Positions 29,771-38,007 of a stretch of DNA of 45,944 nucleotides are shown in pieces; position 1 is the stretch's first letter; each line of letters opens with the position of its first letter. Location: the NCBI RefSeq assembly GCF_001990265.1, contig NZ_LYVN01000016.1, positions 1 through 45,944 of the forward strand. The letters run 5' to 3'. The notes below the pieces were generated by a model. The model searched no databases. It saw only the letters and a program-made list of their open reading frames with translations, and was not told where the DNA came from. The position numbers and the translations under genes were made by a program. The stretch is from Sphingopyxis sp. KK2. Lineage in GTDB: Bacteria; Pseudomonadota; Alphaproteobacteria; Sphingomonadales; Sphingomonadaceae.

Positions 29771-29862
29771 GCGGGTTCACTTACGCCTGCCGGATAACTT
29801 TGCAAGCGAGTGGCGATCAAAAACGCAATTTTCGGTCGCGCACGTTAGAGTATAAGCCGGGC

Positions 29863-30381
29863 ATGTCGCTGCTCGCCATCATCCTGCTCGTCCTCGCCAC
29901 CGTCGTGGCGATGGAGCTCGTCGCCTGGGGCAGCCACAAATATATCATGCACGGCTTCGGCTGGGCCTGGCACCGCGACCATCACGAGCCGCACGACAAG
30001 TTGCTGGAAAAGAACGACCTGTTCGCGATCTTCGGCGCAGCACTCAGCATTTCGATGTTCGCGGCGGGCAGCCCGATGATCATGGGCGGCTCGGCGTGGG
30101 AGCCGGGGACGTGGATCGGCCTCGGCGTGCTCTTCTACGGCATCATCTACACGCTGGTGCACGACGGCCTCGTCCACCAGCGTTATTTCCGCTGGGTGCC
30201 GCGACGCGGCTACGCGAAGCGGCTGGTGCAGGCGCACAAGCTCCACCATGCGACGATCGGCAAGGAGGGCGGGGTCAGCTTCGGCTTCGTCTTCGCGCGC
30301 GATCCCGCGAAGCTGAAAGCAGAACTCAAGGCGCAGCGCGAGGCCGGGATCGCGGTGGTGCGTGAAGCGATCGCGGACTAG
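29863..30381 (+). CDS. crtZ: Beta-carotene hydroxylase CrtZ
   Basis: A 172-residue integral membrane di-iron hydroxylase. All histidine boxes of CrtZ are present: HKYIMHG, HRDHHEPH, HDGLVHQR and HKLHH. It hydroxylates the 3/3' ring carbons of beta-carotene to give zeaxanthin, which fits the yellow-orange pigmentation of sphingomonads. The ATG 29863 gives the family's length and start; the 92-base gap to leuC is the divergent promoter region. It converges on the GST gene, overlapping it by four bases. No other carotenoid gene is near. Confidence 0.93.
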   Translation: MSLLAIILLVLATVVAMELVAWGSHKYIMHGFGWAWHRDHHEPHDKLLEKNDLFAIFGAALSISMFAAGSPMIMGGSAWEPGTWIGLGVLFYGIIYTLVHDGLVHQRYFRWVPRRGYAKRLVQAHKLHHATIGKEGGVSFGFVFARDPAKLKAELKAQREAGIAVVREAIAD

Positions 30382-31076
30382 CCTGTCCGGTAATCGGCCG
30401 TAACCATACCCGCCGCCGCCAGCTCGGCCTCGTGGCTCTCCTCGCGCCATTCCTCGATCAGCGCCTGCCGTTCCCATTTCTGCATCGCGGGATGCGCGAG
30501 CATATGGTCGACCCACGCCTGCCCGGCGCCGACGTCGAGGCCATAGGTGCGGATGCGATAGGCGACCGGCGCGAAAAAGGCATCTACCGCGCTGAAATCG
30601 GGTCCAGCGAGCCACGGCCCGCCGAAGCGCGCGAGCCCCTCCTCGAACAATTCGCGGATGCGTGCGACATTGGCGGCAAGCGCGTCGGACATCGGCTTGG
30701 GCGTCACGCGCACCCCGACATTCATCGTGCAATCGCCTCGCAGCGCGGCAAAACCGCTGTGCATCTCGGCGGTCGCGCACTGTGCCCATGCTCGGGCATC
30801 GGGATCGGCAGGCCACACGCCCGCGTGCCGGTCGGCTAGGTAGAGCGCGATGCCCAGCGAGTCGTAAATGGTGCGCCCTTCGTGGAGCAGCGCGGGCACC
30901 TGGCCCGTCGGCGAAAAGCTGCGGAAGGCGTCATAGTTCACCGGCAGGGTGAAGGGCTCGATGCGGTCTTCGAACGCGATGCCGAGTCCCTGCATCAACA
31001 TCCAGGGACGCAGCGACCAGCTCGAATAGTTGCGGTTGGCGGTAATCAGTTCGTAGCCGTTCACGGGCTTCTCCAT
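30378..31076 (-). CDS. Glutathione S-transferase-family protein
   Basis: A 232-residue protein with a thioredoxin-like N-terminal domain (ELITANRNYSSWSLRPWM, then TGQVPALLHEG and IYDSLGIALYLAD, where the Pro-Ala-Leu loop and the D-S pair bind glutathione) and an all-helical C-terminal domain. It probably conjugates or reduces with glutathione; the substrate is unknown. It ends four bases into the crtZ gene on the other strand. A gene for an acyltransferase ends four bases upstream of its start. Confidence 0.9.
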   Translation of the reverse strand: MEKPVNGYELITANRNYSSWSLRPWMLMQGLGIAFEDRIEPFTLPVNYDAFRSFSPTGQVPALLHEGRTIYDSLGIALYLADRHAGVWPADPDARAWAQCATAEMHSGFAALRGDCTMNVGVRVTPKPMSDALAANVARIRELFEEGLARFGGPWLAGPDFSAVDAFFAPVAYRIRTYGLDVGAGQAWVDHMLAHPAMQKWERQALIEEWREESHEAELAAAGMVTADYRTG

Positions 31077-31079
31077 CGC

Positions 31080-32153
31080 TTAATCGATCGTCGCCCCGGC
31101 GCTCGCGCTTCGCCGTGCGGTGGGAGCCCGGCCGACGAGCCTGTTCCCAAGCTTGTGCGCGAGACGGTGGCTCGGCCGTTCGCACAGCAGATAAAAGATA
31201 TAGGTCATGATGGCGGTCACGACGAAATAGAGCAGCAGCGACAGGATACCGTGATCGCCACCGTCGAACCATCGCATCGCTACCGGATGTACGAGATAAA
31301 GGCTAAAGGTGGCCAGGCCCATGCGGTCGAACATCGCCGGTTTGGTCCGGTCGAGCATCTGCATCAATTCGAAGCCGAGCCATATCGTCGCAAAGATCGC
31401 ATAAATATTCAGCAGAAAGGCTGCCGAGGTGAAAATTCCGAGGCTGACGAGTTGCGTCTTCGCGAGCTTGAACACGACCGCCAGCGCGAAGATACCCACC
31501 CGCATGAGGTTCATACGGAGATCGGAAATCCGGCGGAAGCGGTGCAGGTTTTCCGCAAGCCAGCAACCCGCGAGCCAGCAGGGAAAGCCGACCAGGAAGG
31601 TGCCGTACCCAAAGGCACGATAATTGCGATTTTCAACGAACACGTCGGTATAGAAATAATAGATTAGCAGTGTGACGACGCATGAAATGGCAAGCGGAAT
31701 GTGCATGCGTCCGTTGAAGCGGACGAGGAAGGGATAGAGGAAATAATAGATGAGTTCGCAGATCAGGCTCCACAGGACGGTACCCTTCCAGCCGACCTCG
31801 GTGATCCTGTCGATGTCGGGGAACACGAAGGCGATCATGAAGACGATCGACGGAATGACGATCCGGATCGACCGTTTGACGTAAAATTCACCCGTGTCGA
31901 ACGCCTTGCCTCGATGATAGGGGGCGTGAATGACGAGTCCTGATATGATGAAGAAGACGATGACAGCCGCCGGGCCGTTCCACAATATGTCCCATCCCGA
32001 CGAAATCAGCCGGTTGTAGCGATCCGATTCGAAAATCCGGAAATTCGAATAATGATGGCCGATCGCAACAATAGCAGCGCAAATCAGCCGAATCGTGTCG
32101 AGGCCGTGATAATAGTTCACGACCTTGTGATCATTGGTCGGCGCCGCGATCAT
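31080..32153 (-). CDS. Acyltransferase family 3 membrane protein (OafA/YrhL-like)
   Basis: A 357-residue protein with about ten hydrophobic helices. The N-terminal GLDTIRLICAAIVAIGHH has the early RxxxxxxVxxxH pattern of acyltransferase-3 proteins, which transfer acyl groups onto sugars of lipopolysaccharide, exopolysaccharide or glycans. The GC content is lower than neighbours (bases 31621-31680 hold 23 G/C of 60), which suggests transfer. No other polysaccharide genes are near. Confidence 0.88.
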   Translation of the reverse strand: MIAAPTNDHKVVNYYHGLDTIRLICAAIVAIGHHYSNFRIFESDRYNRLISSGWDILWNGPAAVIVFFIISGLVIHAPYHRGKAFDTGEFYVKRSIRIVIPSIVFMIAFVFPDIDRITEVGWKGTVLWSLICELIYYFLYPFLVRFNGRMHIPLAISCVVTLLIYYFYTDVFVENRNYRAFGYGTFLVGFPCWLAGCWLAENLHRFRRISDLRMNLMRVGIFALAVVFKLAKTQLVSLGIFTSAAFLLNIYAIFATIWLGFELMQMLDRTKPAMFDRMGLATFSLYLVHPVAMRWFDGGDHGILSLLLYFVVTAIMTYIFYLLCERPSHRLAHKLGNRLVGRAPTARRSASAGATID

Positions 32154-32284
32154 TCTGTCTTCACCCCTGTCGTTTCCCGATGCCCTGACTGTGCTCGCTA
32201 GAGCAGAAATCGCGACGCTTCCATAGATTTAGGCCGCGCATCGGAGTGCAAGCTGGCGGGCGTCGGGCTTTCGGCAACCCGAGT

Positions 32285-33577
32285 TCAGGGCAAGGTCGAC
32301 GGGCCTCGCGAATCCCCTGCGATCGCTTTGGGACGCAGAGGGGAGCCCGTCTTCGGCAGTTCGCTGAGGTCGAGCCAGTTCACGCCGGGGCGCTTGTGAT
32401 AGCTGTCGATCGCGGCAAAGGGGATGCGAAAGGGGAAGCCCCAGTCGCTGTTCCACATCGCGACCACGCCGGTCCGCGTCGCGGGTTCGAAGATCATCGT
32501 CGCGCGATAGCCCTCGACCGCGCCCGAATGGCCCTCGAGCCGATGCCCCTCATAGGTGAAGCTGCGCCAGCCGAGGCCATAGGAGGCGTCCTTGTTGGCC
32601 TGGCGCAGCGCGCCGCCGTAAAGATGCGCGGTGCCGACGCGCGGGCGATGCGCGAGCTGCAGCACTGCGTTCGGCAGGACATCGGTCCGCGCGCCCATCA
32701 TCGCCTGCATCCAGGTCGCGAAATCGACGATGTCGCTTTCGACCCCTGCGGCGGCGGGGACGCGCCAATAGGCTTCCTTGATCGGGCGGACGTGGCGGCC
32801 GCGGTGCGGCTTCGCCCAGTCCTTGGCGCCGGTCAGCCGCGCCATGCCATAGCCTGCGCTGACCATGCCGAGCGGGCGGAAAAAACGATCTTCGATCGCG
32901 TCGCCAAAGGGCTTGTTCGCGGCCTTGGCCAATATCTCGCTCGCCGCGTCGAAGGCGATATTCTGATAGGTGTGGCAAGTGCCGGGTTCGCATTGCAGCG
33001 GCGCACCGGCGAGGCTTGCGCGGAGCAGCGCGGGGTCCTGTCCGTCCTCCAGCCTTTCATCATAGGCGTTTTTGGTCAGGCCCGATCGCTGGGCGAGCAG
33101 TTGGTCGAGCGTGACATGCGTCTCGGCTCCGCCGGGCAGGCGCAGCGAGGTGCCCAGCGCGGCGACCGGACGGTTCAGGTCGACACTGCCGTCCTTGTCG
33201 AGCGCGGCGGCGAATATCCCCGTCGCGGTTTTCGACACCGAGGCCCAGCGGAACAGGGTCTGCGGCGTCACCTGTGCCCCCGTCGTGCTGTCGGACACCC
33301 CATAGGTGCGCACGAAGCTGAGTTTGCCGTCCTCGACCACCGCGACCGCGAGTCCCGCCATTTCGGGTCGCTGCGCGAGGTCACTCAACTGCTTGTCGAG
33401 CGCGCGATAGTCGATCCGCCCGCGCCATTCGGCGGGGGTGTCGGGCAGGTCGGCCGGGGCCTGCATCGGGATGGCGACGCTGACCAGCGAGTGGGCGTCG
33501 CCCATCGTACGAAGGCCGAACCAGCCGGCCAAAGACAGCGCGGCGACCGCGAACAGGATAAGGAATAAACGCTTCAT
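32285..33577 (-). CDS. Serine hydrolase of the beta-lactamase/penicillin-binding fold
   Basis: The 430-residue protein starts with a signal peptide or anchor (RLFLILFAVAALSLAGWF). The catalytic motifs of the class C/esterase EstB-type group are present: SVSK with Ser113 and Lys116, YQN with Tyr204, and GHSGAVEGY near residue 345. It may act as a periplasmic esterase, peptidase or beta-lactamase; the substrate cannot be told. It stands alone between the acyltransferase and a small membrane protein gene. Confidence 0.88.
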   Translation of the reverse strand: MKRLFLILFAVAALSLAGWFGLRTMGDAHSLVSVAIPMQAPADLPDTPAEWRGRIDYRALDKQLSDLAQRPEMAGLAVAVVEDGKLSFVRTYGVSDSTTGAQVTPQTLFRWASVSKTATGIFAAALDKDGSVDLNRPVAALGTSLRLPGGAETHVTLDQLLAQRSGLTKNAYDERLEDGQDPALLRASLAGAPLQCEPGTCHTYQNIAFDAASEILAKAANKPFGDAIEDRFFRPLGMVSAGYGMARLTGAKDWAKPHRGRHVRPIKEAYWRVPAAAGVESDIVDFATWMQAMMGARTDVLPNAVLQLAHRPRVGTAHLYGGALRQANKDASYGLGWRSFTYEGHRLEGHSGAVEGYRATMIFEPATRTGVVAMWNSDWGFPFRIPFAAIDSYHKRPGVNWLDLSELPKTGSPLRPKAIAGDSRGPSTLP

Positions 33578-33656
33578 GGACTCGAAAACTGGATGCGACC
33601 TGCTATTTTGGCGCCGTCTTAGCTTCGCCTTATGCCGCCGTCACCCCCGGCTGCGC

Positions 33657-34106
33657 TCAACTCGCCAGAAAGCGCCAGGCCTTGACCGTCCCGATGGCAT
33701 AAACGGCGCCATAGACGAGGACGATCGCCGACGACCAGATCGCAAAAGCGTCACTATGCGTCGGACGCCACAGGTTGAGCGGCACAAAGATCAGCCCGCG
33801 CAGCAGATAGATGGCGGTGATCGCCACCAGCCCGGTGCGCAGCAAAGGCAGGCGCGGCAGCAGACCCGCACCCGAAAAGGCGAAGGCCGCCCAAACCATC
33901 AGTATCGCGGCGATCGCGAGCGTGATCAGCGCCGGCCGCCACAGGCCCTGCGCCGCGGCGCGCGCCATGCTCTCGCCCGCGCCGAAAAAGCGGTACCAGT
34001 CGGGCCCGCCGAAAATGCAGGCGATATGGAGCAGCGCCGCGACCACCGACAGCGATCCGCCGACGATCAGCCAGGTCGAGCCGGGATGGGCCGCGACGTC
34101 AGGCAA
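33657..34106 (-). CDS. Four-helix membrane protein of unknown function
   Basis: A 149-residue membrane protein with about four hydrophobic segments ([70 protein letters not shown]). The only start before the first helix is TTG 34106, which overlaps the CoA-transferase B stop by eight bases, so start certainty is moderate. No family was recognised. The overlap suggests it is the last gene of the CoA-transferase operon. Confidence 0.6.
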   Translation of the reverse strand: MPDVAAHPGSTWLIVGGSLSVVAALLHIACIFGGPDWYRFFGAGESMARAAAQGLWRPALITLAIAAILMVWAAFAFSGAGLLPRLPLLRTGLVAITAIYLLRGLIFVPLNLWRPTHSDAFAIWSSAIVLVYGAVYAIGTVKAWRFLAS

Positions 34107-34734
34107 TATAATGGGCGGTCGTCTTTTCGGCGACGTCCTCGGCGGTGACGCCCGGGGCGAGTTCGATCAGCTTGAACGGGCTGTCATGGTCGTCGCGCTT
34201 GAACACCGCGAGGTCGGTGATGATCATGTCGACGACATTCTGGCCGGTCAGCGGCAGCGTGCACGCCGGGATGAATTTCGGGCTGCCGTCCTTGGCAACA
34301 TGCTCCATCACGACGATGATCTTCTTCACCCCGGCGACGAGGTCCATCGCGCCGCCCATGCCCTTGATCATCTTGCCGGGGATCATCCAGTTGGCGATGT
34401 CGCCATTCTCGGCAATCTCCATCGCGCCGAGCACGGTGAGGTCGATATGCCCGCCGCGGATCATCGCGAAACTGTCGGCGCTCGAGAAATAGGCCGACTG
34501 CGGGAGCTCGCTGATCGTCTGCTTGCCCGCGTTGATCAGGTCGGCATCCTCGTCGCCTTCGAGCGGGAAGGGGCCGATGCCGAGCATGCCATTCTCCGAC
34601 TGGAGCGTCACCGTCATCCCGGCGGGGATATGATTCGCGACCAGCGTCGGGATGCCGATGCCGAGGTTGACGTAATAGCCGTCCTGCAGTTCCTTCGCGG
34701 CGCGCGCCGCCATGTCATCACGCGTCCAGGCCAT
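34099..34734 (-). CDS. scoB: 3-oxoacid CoA-transferase subunit B
   Basis: A 211-residue beta subunit. The catalytic glutamate is in [11 protein letters not shown] (Glu47), and the N-terminal [13 protein letters not shown] and [15 protein letters not shown] are typical of the family. With subunit A it moves CoA from succinyl-CoA to acetoacetate or another 3-oxoacid, allowing ketone-body or branched-chain use. ATG 34734 overlaps the phosphatase stop by one base, so its translation should follow that of the phosphatase. Confidence 0.95.
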   Translation of the reverse strand: MAWTRDDMAARAAKELQDGYYVNLGIGIPTLVANHIPAGMTVTLQSENGMLGIGPFPLEGDEDADLINAGKQTISELPQSAYFSSADSFAMIRGGHIDLTVLGAMEIAENGDIANWMIPGKMIKGMGGAMDLVAGVKKIIVVMEHVAKDGSPKFIPACTLPLTGQNVVDMIITDLAVFKRDDHDSPFKLIELAPGVTAEDVAEKTTAHYIA

Positions 34735-35609
34735 TATTTCGGCTCCCAATTTTTGTCGGAGGGGAAGGCGTCGTCCCAGCCCAGTTTTTCCCATGGGCCA
34801 TAGACGGGGTTCGGGAAAAGGAACCAGCCCTTGTCCCAGAGAGCGCTCGCGCCCGCGCCGGTCGCGAGCGCCATGCGCTGCGCCGCAGGCAAGTCCTTGA
34901 CGTTGAACTGCTGGCTGAAGTCGCCGAGCTGGTCGCCGCCGAGAATGATGACGCAATATTTCGACGCGATCGTCGCGCGGCGGCCGTCCTTGCTCGACCC
35001 GCCGGCATCGTCACCCATCAGGAACAGGGTCTCGCCATGCTTGAACTCGCCGAGCCCGGCGGCGCGCAGCGTGTCCTCGCTGCCCTTGGCATTGGCGGCG
35101 CTGCGGTTGGTGTTGGCTATCACGGTGATCCCAGCGGCGCGCAGGGCGTTCACCATCTCGAGCGTGCCGGGCATCGCGACGGCCTTGCCCGCGCCGGTCT
35201 TTTCCCACTGGTCCCAGACCTTGGGATCGAAGGCCGTGCCCGTCTCGGCGAAATGGCGCATCGGGCCGAGGTTCCAGATCAGCGTCTCGTCGGCGTCGAA
35301 GACCGCGGCGAAAGGCTTGTCGCCGCAAGGCTCGAACGCCGGGGCGTCAATCGTCGCCCCCGGCGCCAGCACGACGCTGTCCCTCGGTCGCTCCCTGATC
35401 CGCCACACGCCATAGTCGGCAATCCGCTTATTGGTCGCACGCACTGCGACGGCGGCCTCGGGCGAGCCGTAGAGATATTGCAACGCGACCGGCGGCTTGG
35501 CCGCGTCGGCAGGCACCGCCGCGGTCGGCGGGGGCCTTGTTGCAACCGGCGCGGGCGCATTCGCGCATCCCGCGAGTAGCAGCGTGGCGGTAAGGGCGAA
35601 GCTTCGCAT
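34734..35609 (-). CDS. Lipoprotein acid phosphatase/5'-nucleotidase, e(P4) family
   Basis: The 291-residue product has a signal peptide with lipobox LAGC (Cys15), so it should be anchored in the outer membrane or periplasm. The HAD catalytic motif is [10 protein letters not shown] (Asp105 and Asp107), close to the DxDE/T of class C acid phosphatases, and later motifs [11 protein letters not shown] and [14 protein letters not shown] follow. It may dephosphorylate nucleotides or NMN. It lies exactly between the two CoA-transferase subunit genes and shares one base with each neighbour, although its predicted location and reaction are unrelated to CoA transfer. Confidence 0.9.
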   Translation of the reverse strand: MRSFALTATLLLAGCANAPAPVATRPPPTAAVPADAAKPPVALQYLYGSPEAAVAVRATNKRIADYGVWRIRERPRDSVVLAPGATIDAPAFEPCGDKPFAAVFDADETLIWNLGPMRHFAETGTAFDPKVWDQWEKTGAGKAVAMPGTLEMVNALRAAGITVIANTNRSAANAKGSEDTLRAAGLGEFKHGETLFLMGDDAGGSSKDGRRATIASKYCVIILGGDQLGDFSQQFNVKDLPAAQRMALATGAGASALWDKGWFLFPNPVYGPWEKLGWDDAFPSDKNWEPK

Positions 35610-36319
35610 CAGGCGATCTCGCGCGGACGGGTCGTGCGAAACTCTATCTTCTTGTCGTAAGGCGCGCCGACGATCATGCGCTTCACATAGATGCCGGGCA
35701 GGTGGATGCTGTCGGGATCGAGGCTGCCGGTCGGGACGATTTCCTCGACCTCGGCGACGCAGATCTTCGCGGCGGTCGCCATCGGCTGGTTGAAGTTGCG
35801 CGCGGTCTTGCGGAAGATCAAATTGCCGCTCTCGTCGGCCTTCCACCCCTTGATGATCGCGAGGTCGGCGAAGATGCCGCGTTCGAGGATATAATCCTGC
35901 CCGTCGAAATTCTTCACTTCCTTGCCCTCGGCAACGAGCGTGCCGACGCCGGTCTTGGTGTAGAAGCCGGGGATGCCCGCACCGCCCGCGCGGCAGCGCT
36001 CGGCGAGCGTACCCTGCGGGCAGAATTCGACCTCGAGCTCGCCCGCCAGATATTGCCGCTCGAACTCCTTGTTCTCACCGACATAGGAGGAGATCATCTT
36101 TTTGACCTGCCTGGTGCGCAGCAGCTTGCCGAGCCCTTCGCCGTCGATCCCGGCGTTGTTCGATGCGATGGTCAGGTCTTTCGTGCCCGCATCGCGGATC
36201 GCATCGATCAGCCGTTCGGGGATGCCGCAGAGGCCGAAACCGCCCGCGCAAATCTGCATGCCGTCGAAGAGCAGCCCTTCGAGTGCGGCGGCTGCGTCGG
36301 CATAGCGCTTGTTACCCAT
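35609..36319 (-). CDS. scoA: 3-oxoacid CoA-transferase subunit A
   Basis: A 236-residue alpha subunit: [39 protein letters not shown], and [20 protein letters not shown] are typical of bacterial SCOT/3-oxoadipate CoA-transferase alpha subunits. It pairs with scoB. Its stop overlaps the phosphatase start by one base. It is divergent from a LysR gene across an AT-rich gap, and the regulator probably controls the operon (inference). Confidence 0.95.
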   Translation of the reverse strand: MGNKRYADAAAALEGLLFDGMQICAGGFGLCGIPERLIDAIRDAGTKDLTIASNNAGIDGEGLGKLLRTRQVKKMISSYVGENKEFERQYLAGELEVEFCPQGTLAERCRAGGAGIPGFYTKTGVGTLVAEGKEVKNFDGQDYILERGIFADLAIIKGWKADESGNLIFRKTARNFNQPMATAAKICVAEVEEIVPTGSLDPDSIHLPGIYVKRMIVGAPYDKKIEFRTTRPREIA

Positions 36320-36403
36320 GAACGGACTCCTCGTGGTTGCGGCGGCAAGTTTGGCGCATTTGATCCATCAATTCTAATTTTTCTAATTTTCGATTATGCA
36401 TAA
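36320..36403. promoter_or_regulatory. AT-rich divergent promoter region with 10-bp palindrome
   Basis: The 84-base gap between scoA and the LysR gene contains a run of unusually AT-rich sequence (about 36360-36403). TTATGCATAA (36394-36403) is a perfect 10-bp palindrome directly before ATG 36404. This is the expected place for a LysR-type operator and both promoters; binding is inferred. Confidence 0.5.
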
Positions 36404-37297
36404 ATGATGTCTATCAGTCGTGTCTCGCTCTACCATCTCGAAACCCTGCTTTGGATCGACCGGCTCGGCACCTTCTCGGCCGCCGCCGAGCGGCTGAACA
36501 CGACCCAGCCGGCGGTGTCGGCGCGGATGCGCGAACTCGAACAGCGGCTCGGTTCGACGCTGTTCCGCCGCGACGGGCGCACGATGTCGCTGACCGCGGC
36601 GGGGCGCAAGCTGGTGCGCGACTGCGACCCGCTGCTCCGCGACATGCAACTCGCGCTGCTCGGCAGCGGTGGCTATGGCGAGGCGAGCGGGGTGGTGCGC
36701 ATCGGCGCGGGCGAGATCGCGGCGGCAAGCTGCCTGCCCGGCTTCGTTGCCGCGCTCAAGGCCGACATGCCTGGCGTCGGGCTCGAGATCGAAATCGACC
36801 TCACCGCGAACCTGATCCAGCAATTGCTCACCGGCCGCATGGACATGGTCTTTGCCGCGGGTCCGATCGCGCATCCGGCGCTCAAGACCAGCCCGATCGG
36901 CGAGGTTGCGCTCGTCTGGCTCGCCAGTCCCGCCGTCGCGGCGGCCTTTGCACAAGGGGAGGGGGTGCCCGTCTGGTCGCTCGCCAGTCCCTCGCCGATC
37001 CACGGCCGCATGCGCGACGCGATCACCGCGTCGCGCATCGCACAGAAATCGCTGAACCTGTGCAACAACGCCCGCACGATGATCGACATCGCGCGCACCG
37101 GCGGCGGCATCGGCATCTTTCCCGAACCGATGGTGCGCGGCGAGTTGGTCAGCGGCGCGCTTGTCGAGATAGCGGCCATGCCGGCGCTTGCGCCGGTCGC
37201 TTTCCATGTCGCGATGCGCGTCGCGGACAGCGAGCCGGTGCTGGCGCGAATTTTCGAACGTGCGGGCGCGCTCGACCTCGCCGAAACGTCAGGGTAG
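36404..37297 (+). CDS. LysR-family transcriptional regulator
   Basis: A 297-residue regulator. The N-terminal winged helix-turn-helix is complete (LETLLWIDRLGTFSAAAERL then NTTQPAVSARMRELEQRLG), and the rest is the two-lobed effector-binding domain. The divergent position relative to the CoA-transferase operon suggests it controls that operon, but the effector is unknown. Two ATGs at 36404 and 36407 are available. Its 3' end overlaps the convergent HAD gene by nine bases. Confidence 0.92.
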   Translation: MMSISRVSLYHLETLLWIDRLGTFSAAAERLNTTQPAVSARMRELEQRLGSTLFRRDGRTMSLTAAGRKLVRDCDPLLRDMQLALLGSGGYGEASGVVRIGAGEIAAASCLPGFVAALKADMPGVGLEIEIDLTANLIQQLLTGRMDMVFAAGPIAHPALKTSPIGEVALVWLASPAVAAAFAQGEGVPVWSLASPSPIHGRMRDAITASRIAQKSLNLCNNARTMIDIARTGGGIGIFPEPMVRGELVSGALVEIAAMPALAPVAFHVAMRVADSEPVLARIFERAGALDLAETSG

Positions 37298-37948
37298 CCG
37301 GATGCCCAGCGCCGCCGACAGGTCGGCCAGCGCCTGCTCGCCGCTCGTCACCTTGATCGCATGCATGCCGAGCGTAGCTGCCGGTTTGCAGTTGATGCCC
37401 AGGTCGTCGAGATAGACGCACTCGGCCGGTTCGACGCCGAGCTTCTCGCACATCATCAGATAAATGGCGGGGTCGGGCTTGCGCACCCCCGCCTTGCTCG
37501 ATTCGATCACATGTTCGAAGCGCGCCATGATGGCGGCGACCTCGATCGCGGCTTCCTCGCTGCGCGTCATGCCGGCGCCCTTGATCCCCATCTTGCCGCC
37601 GGGGACATTGTTGGTGATGCATCCGATGCGAAAGCTTTTTGCCTTCAGCGTGTCGAGCGCCTTCACCATGTCGGGGCGCACTGCGCCTGCGATCACTGCG
37701 AGCACGGCTTCGCCCTGCAATTCATGCCCCAGCGTGCGTGCTTCCTCGGCGAACAGACTGTCGAACGCCGCGGCGTCGATCTCGGCGCGCTCGAACTTCG
37801 CCCAGGCATTGTCGTCAGGATTGGCGGCATTGACCCGCCGCACGAAATCGCGCGGCAGCCCGCGCTCTTCCTCGAGCCGGTTGAAGGCTTCGAAGGGCGA
37901 GGCGGTGATGACGCCGCCGAAGTCGAAAATGACAGTGGTGATGGACAT
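37289..37948 (-). CDS. HAD-superfamily hydrolase (subfamily IA, epoxide-hydrolase/ACAD10-like)
   Basis: A 219-residue HAD protein. The catalytic strand is VIFDFGGVI with Asp9 and the conserved G-G; the lysine motif KAGVRKPDPAIY and the late acidic VYLDDLGINCKPA are present. The cap region is of the size seen in proteins similar to the soluble epoxide hydrolase phosphatase domain. The FDFGG motif replaces the more common DxDGT/V, as in that group. It probably dephosphorylates a small molecule; the substrate is unknown. Confidence 0.85.
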   Translation of the reverse strand: MSITTVIFDFGGVITASPFEAFNRLEEERGLPRDFVRRVNAANPDDNAWAKFERAEIDAAAFDSLFAEEARTLGHELQGEAVLAVIAGAVRPDMVKALDTLKAKSFRIGCITNNVPGGKMGIKGAGMTRSEEAAIEVAAIMARFEHVIESSKAGVRKPDPAIYLMMCEKLGVEPAECVYLDDLGINCKPAATLGMHAIKVTSGEQALADLSAALGIRLP

Positions 37949-38007
37949 GGCGCGGCTAGAGCGAAATTTGCCCGTCGCGTCAAATCACCATTGCGGCATC
38001 AGCGGCG

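Noticed and set aside
28415..29797. 460-codon open frame opposite leuC
   Set aside because: It is a shadow of leuC, whose iron-sulfur cysteines and frame are certain.
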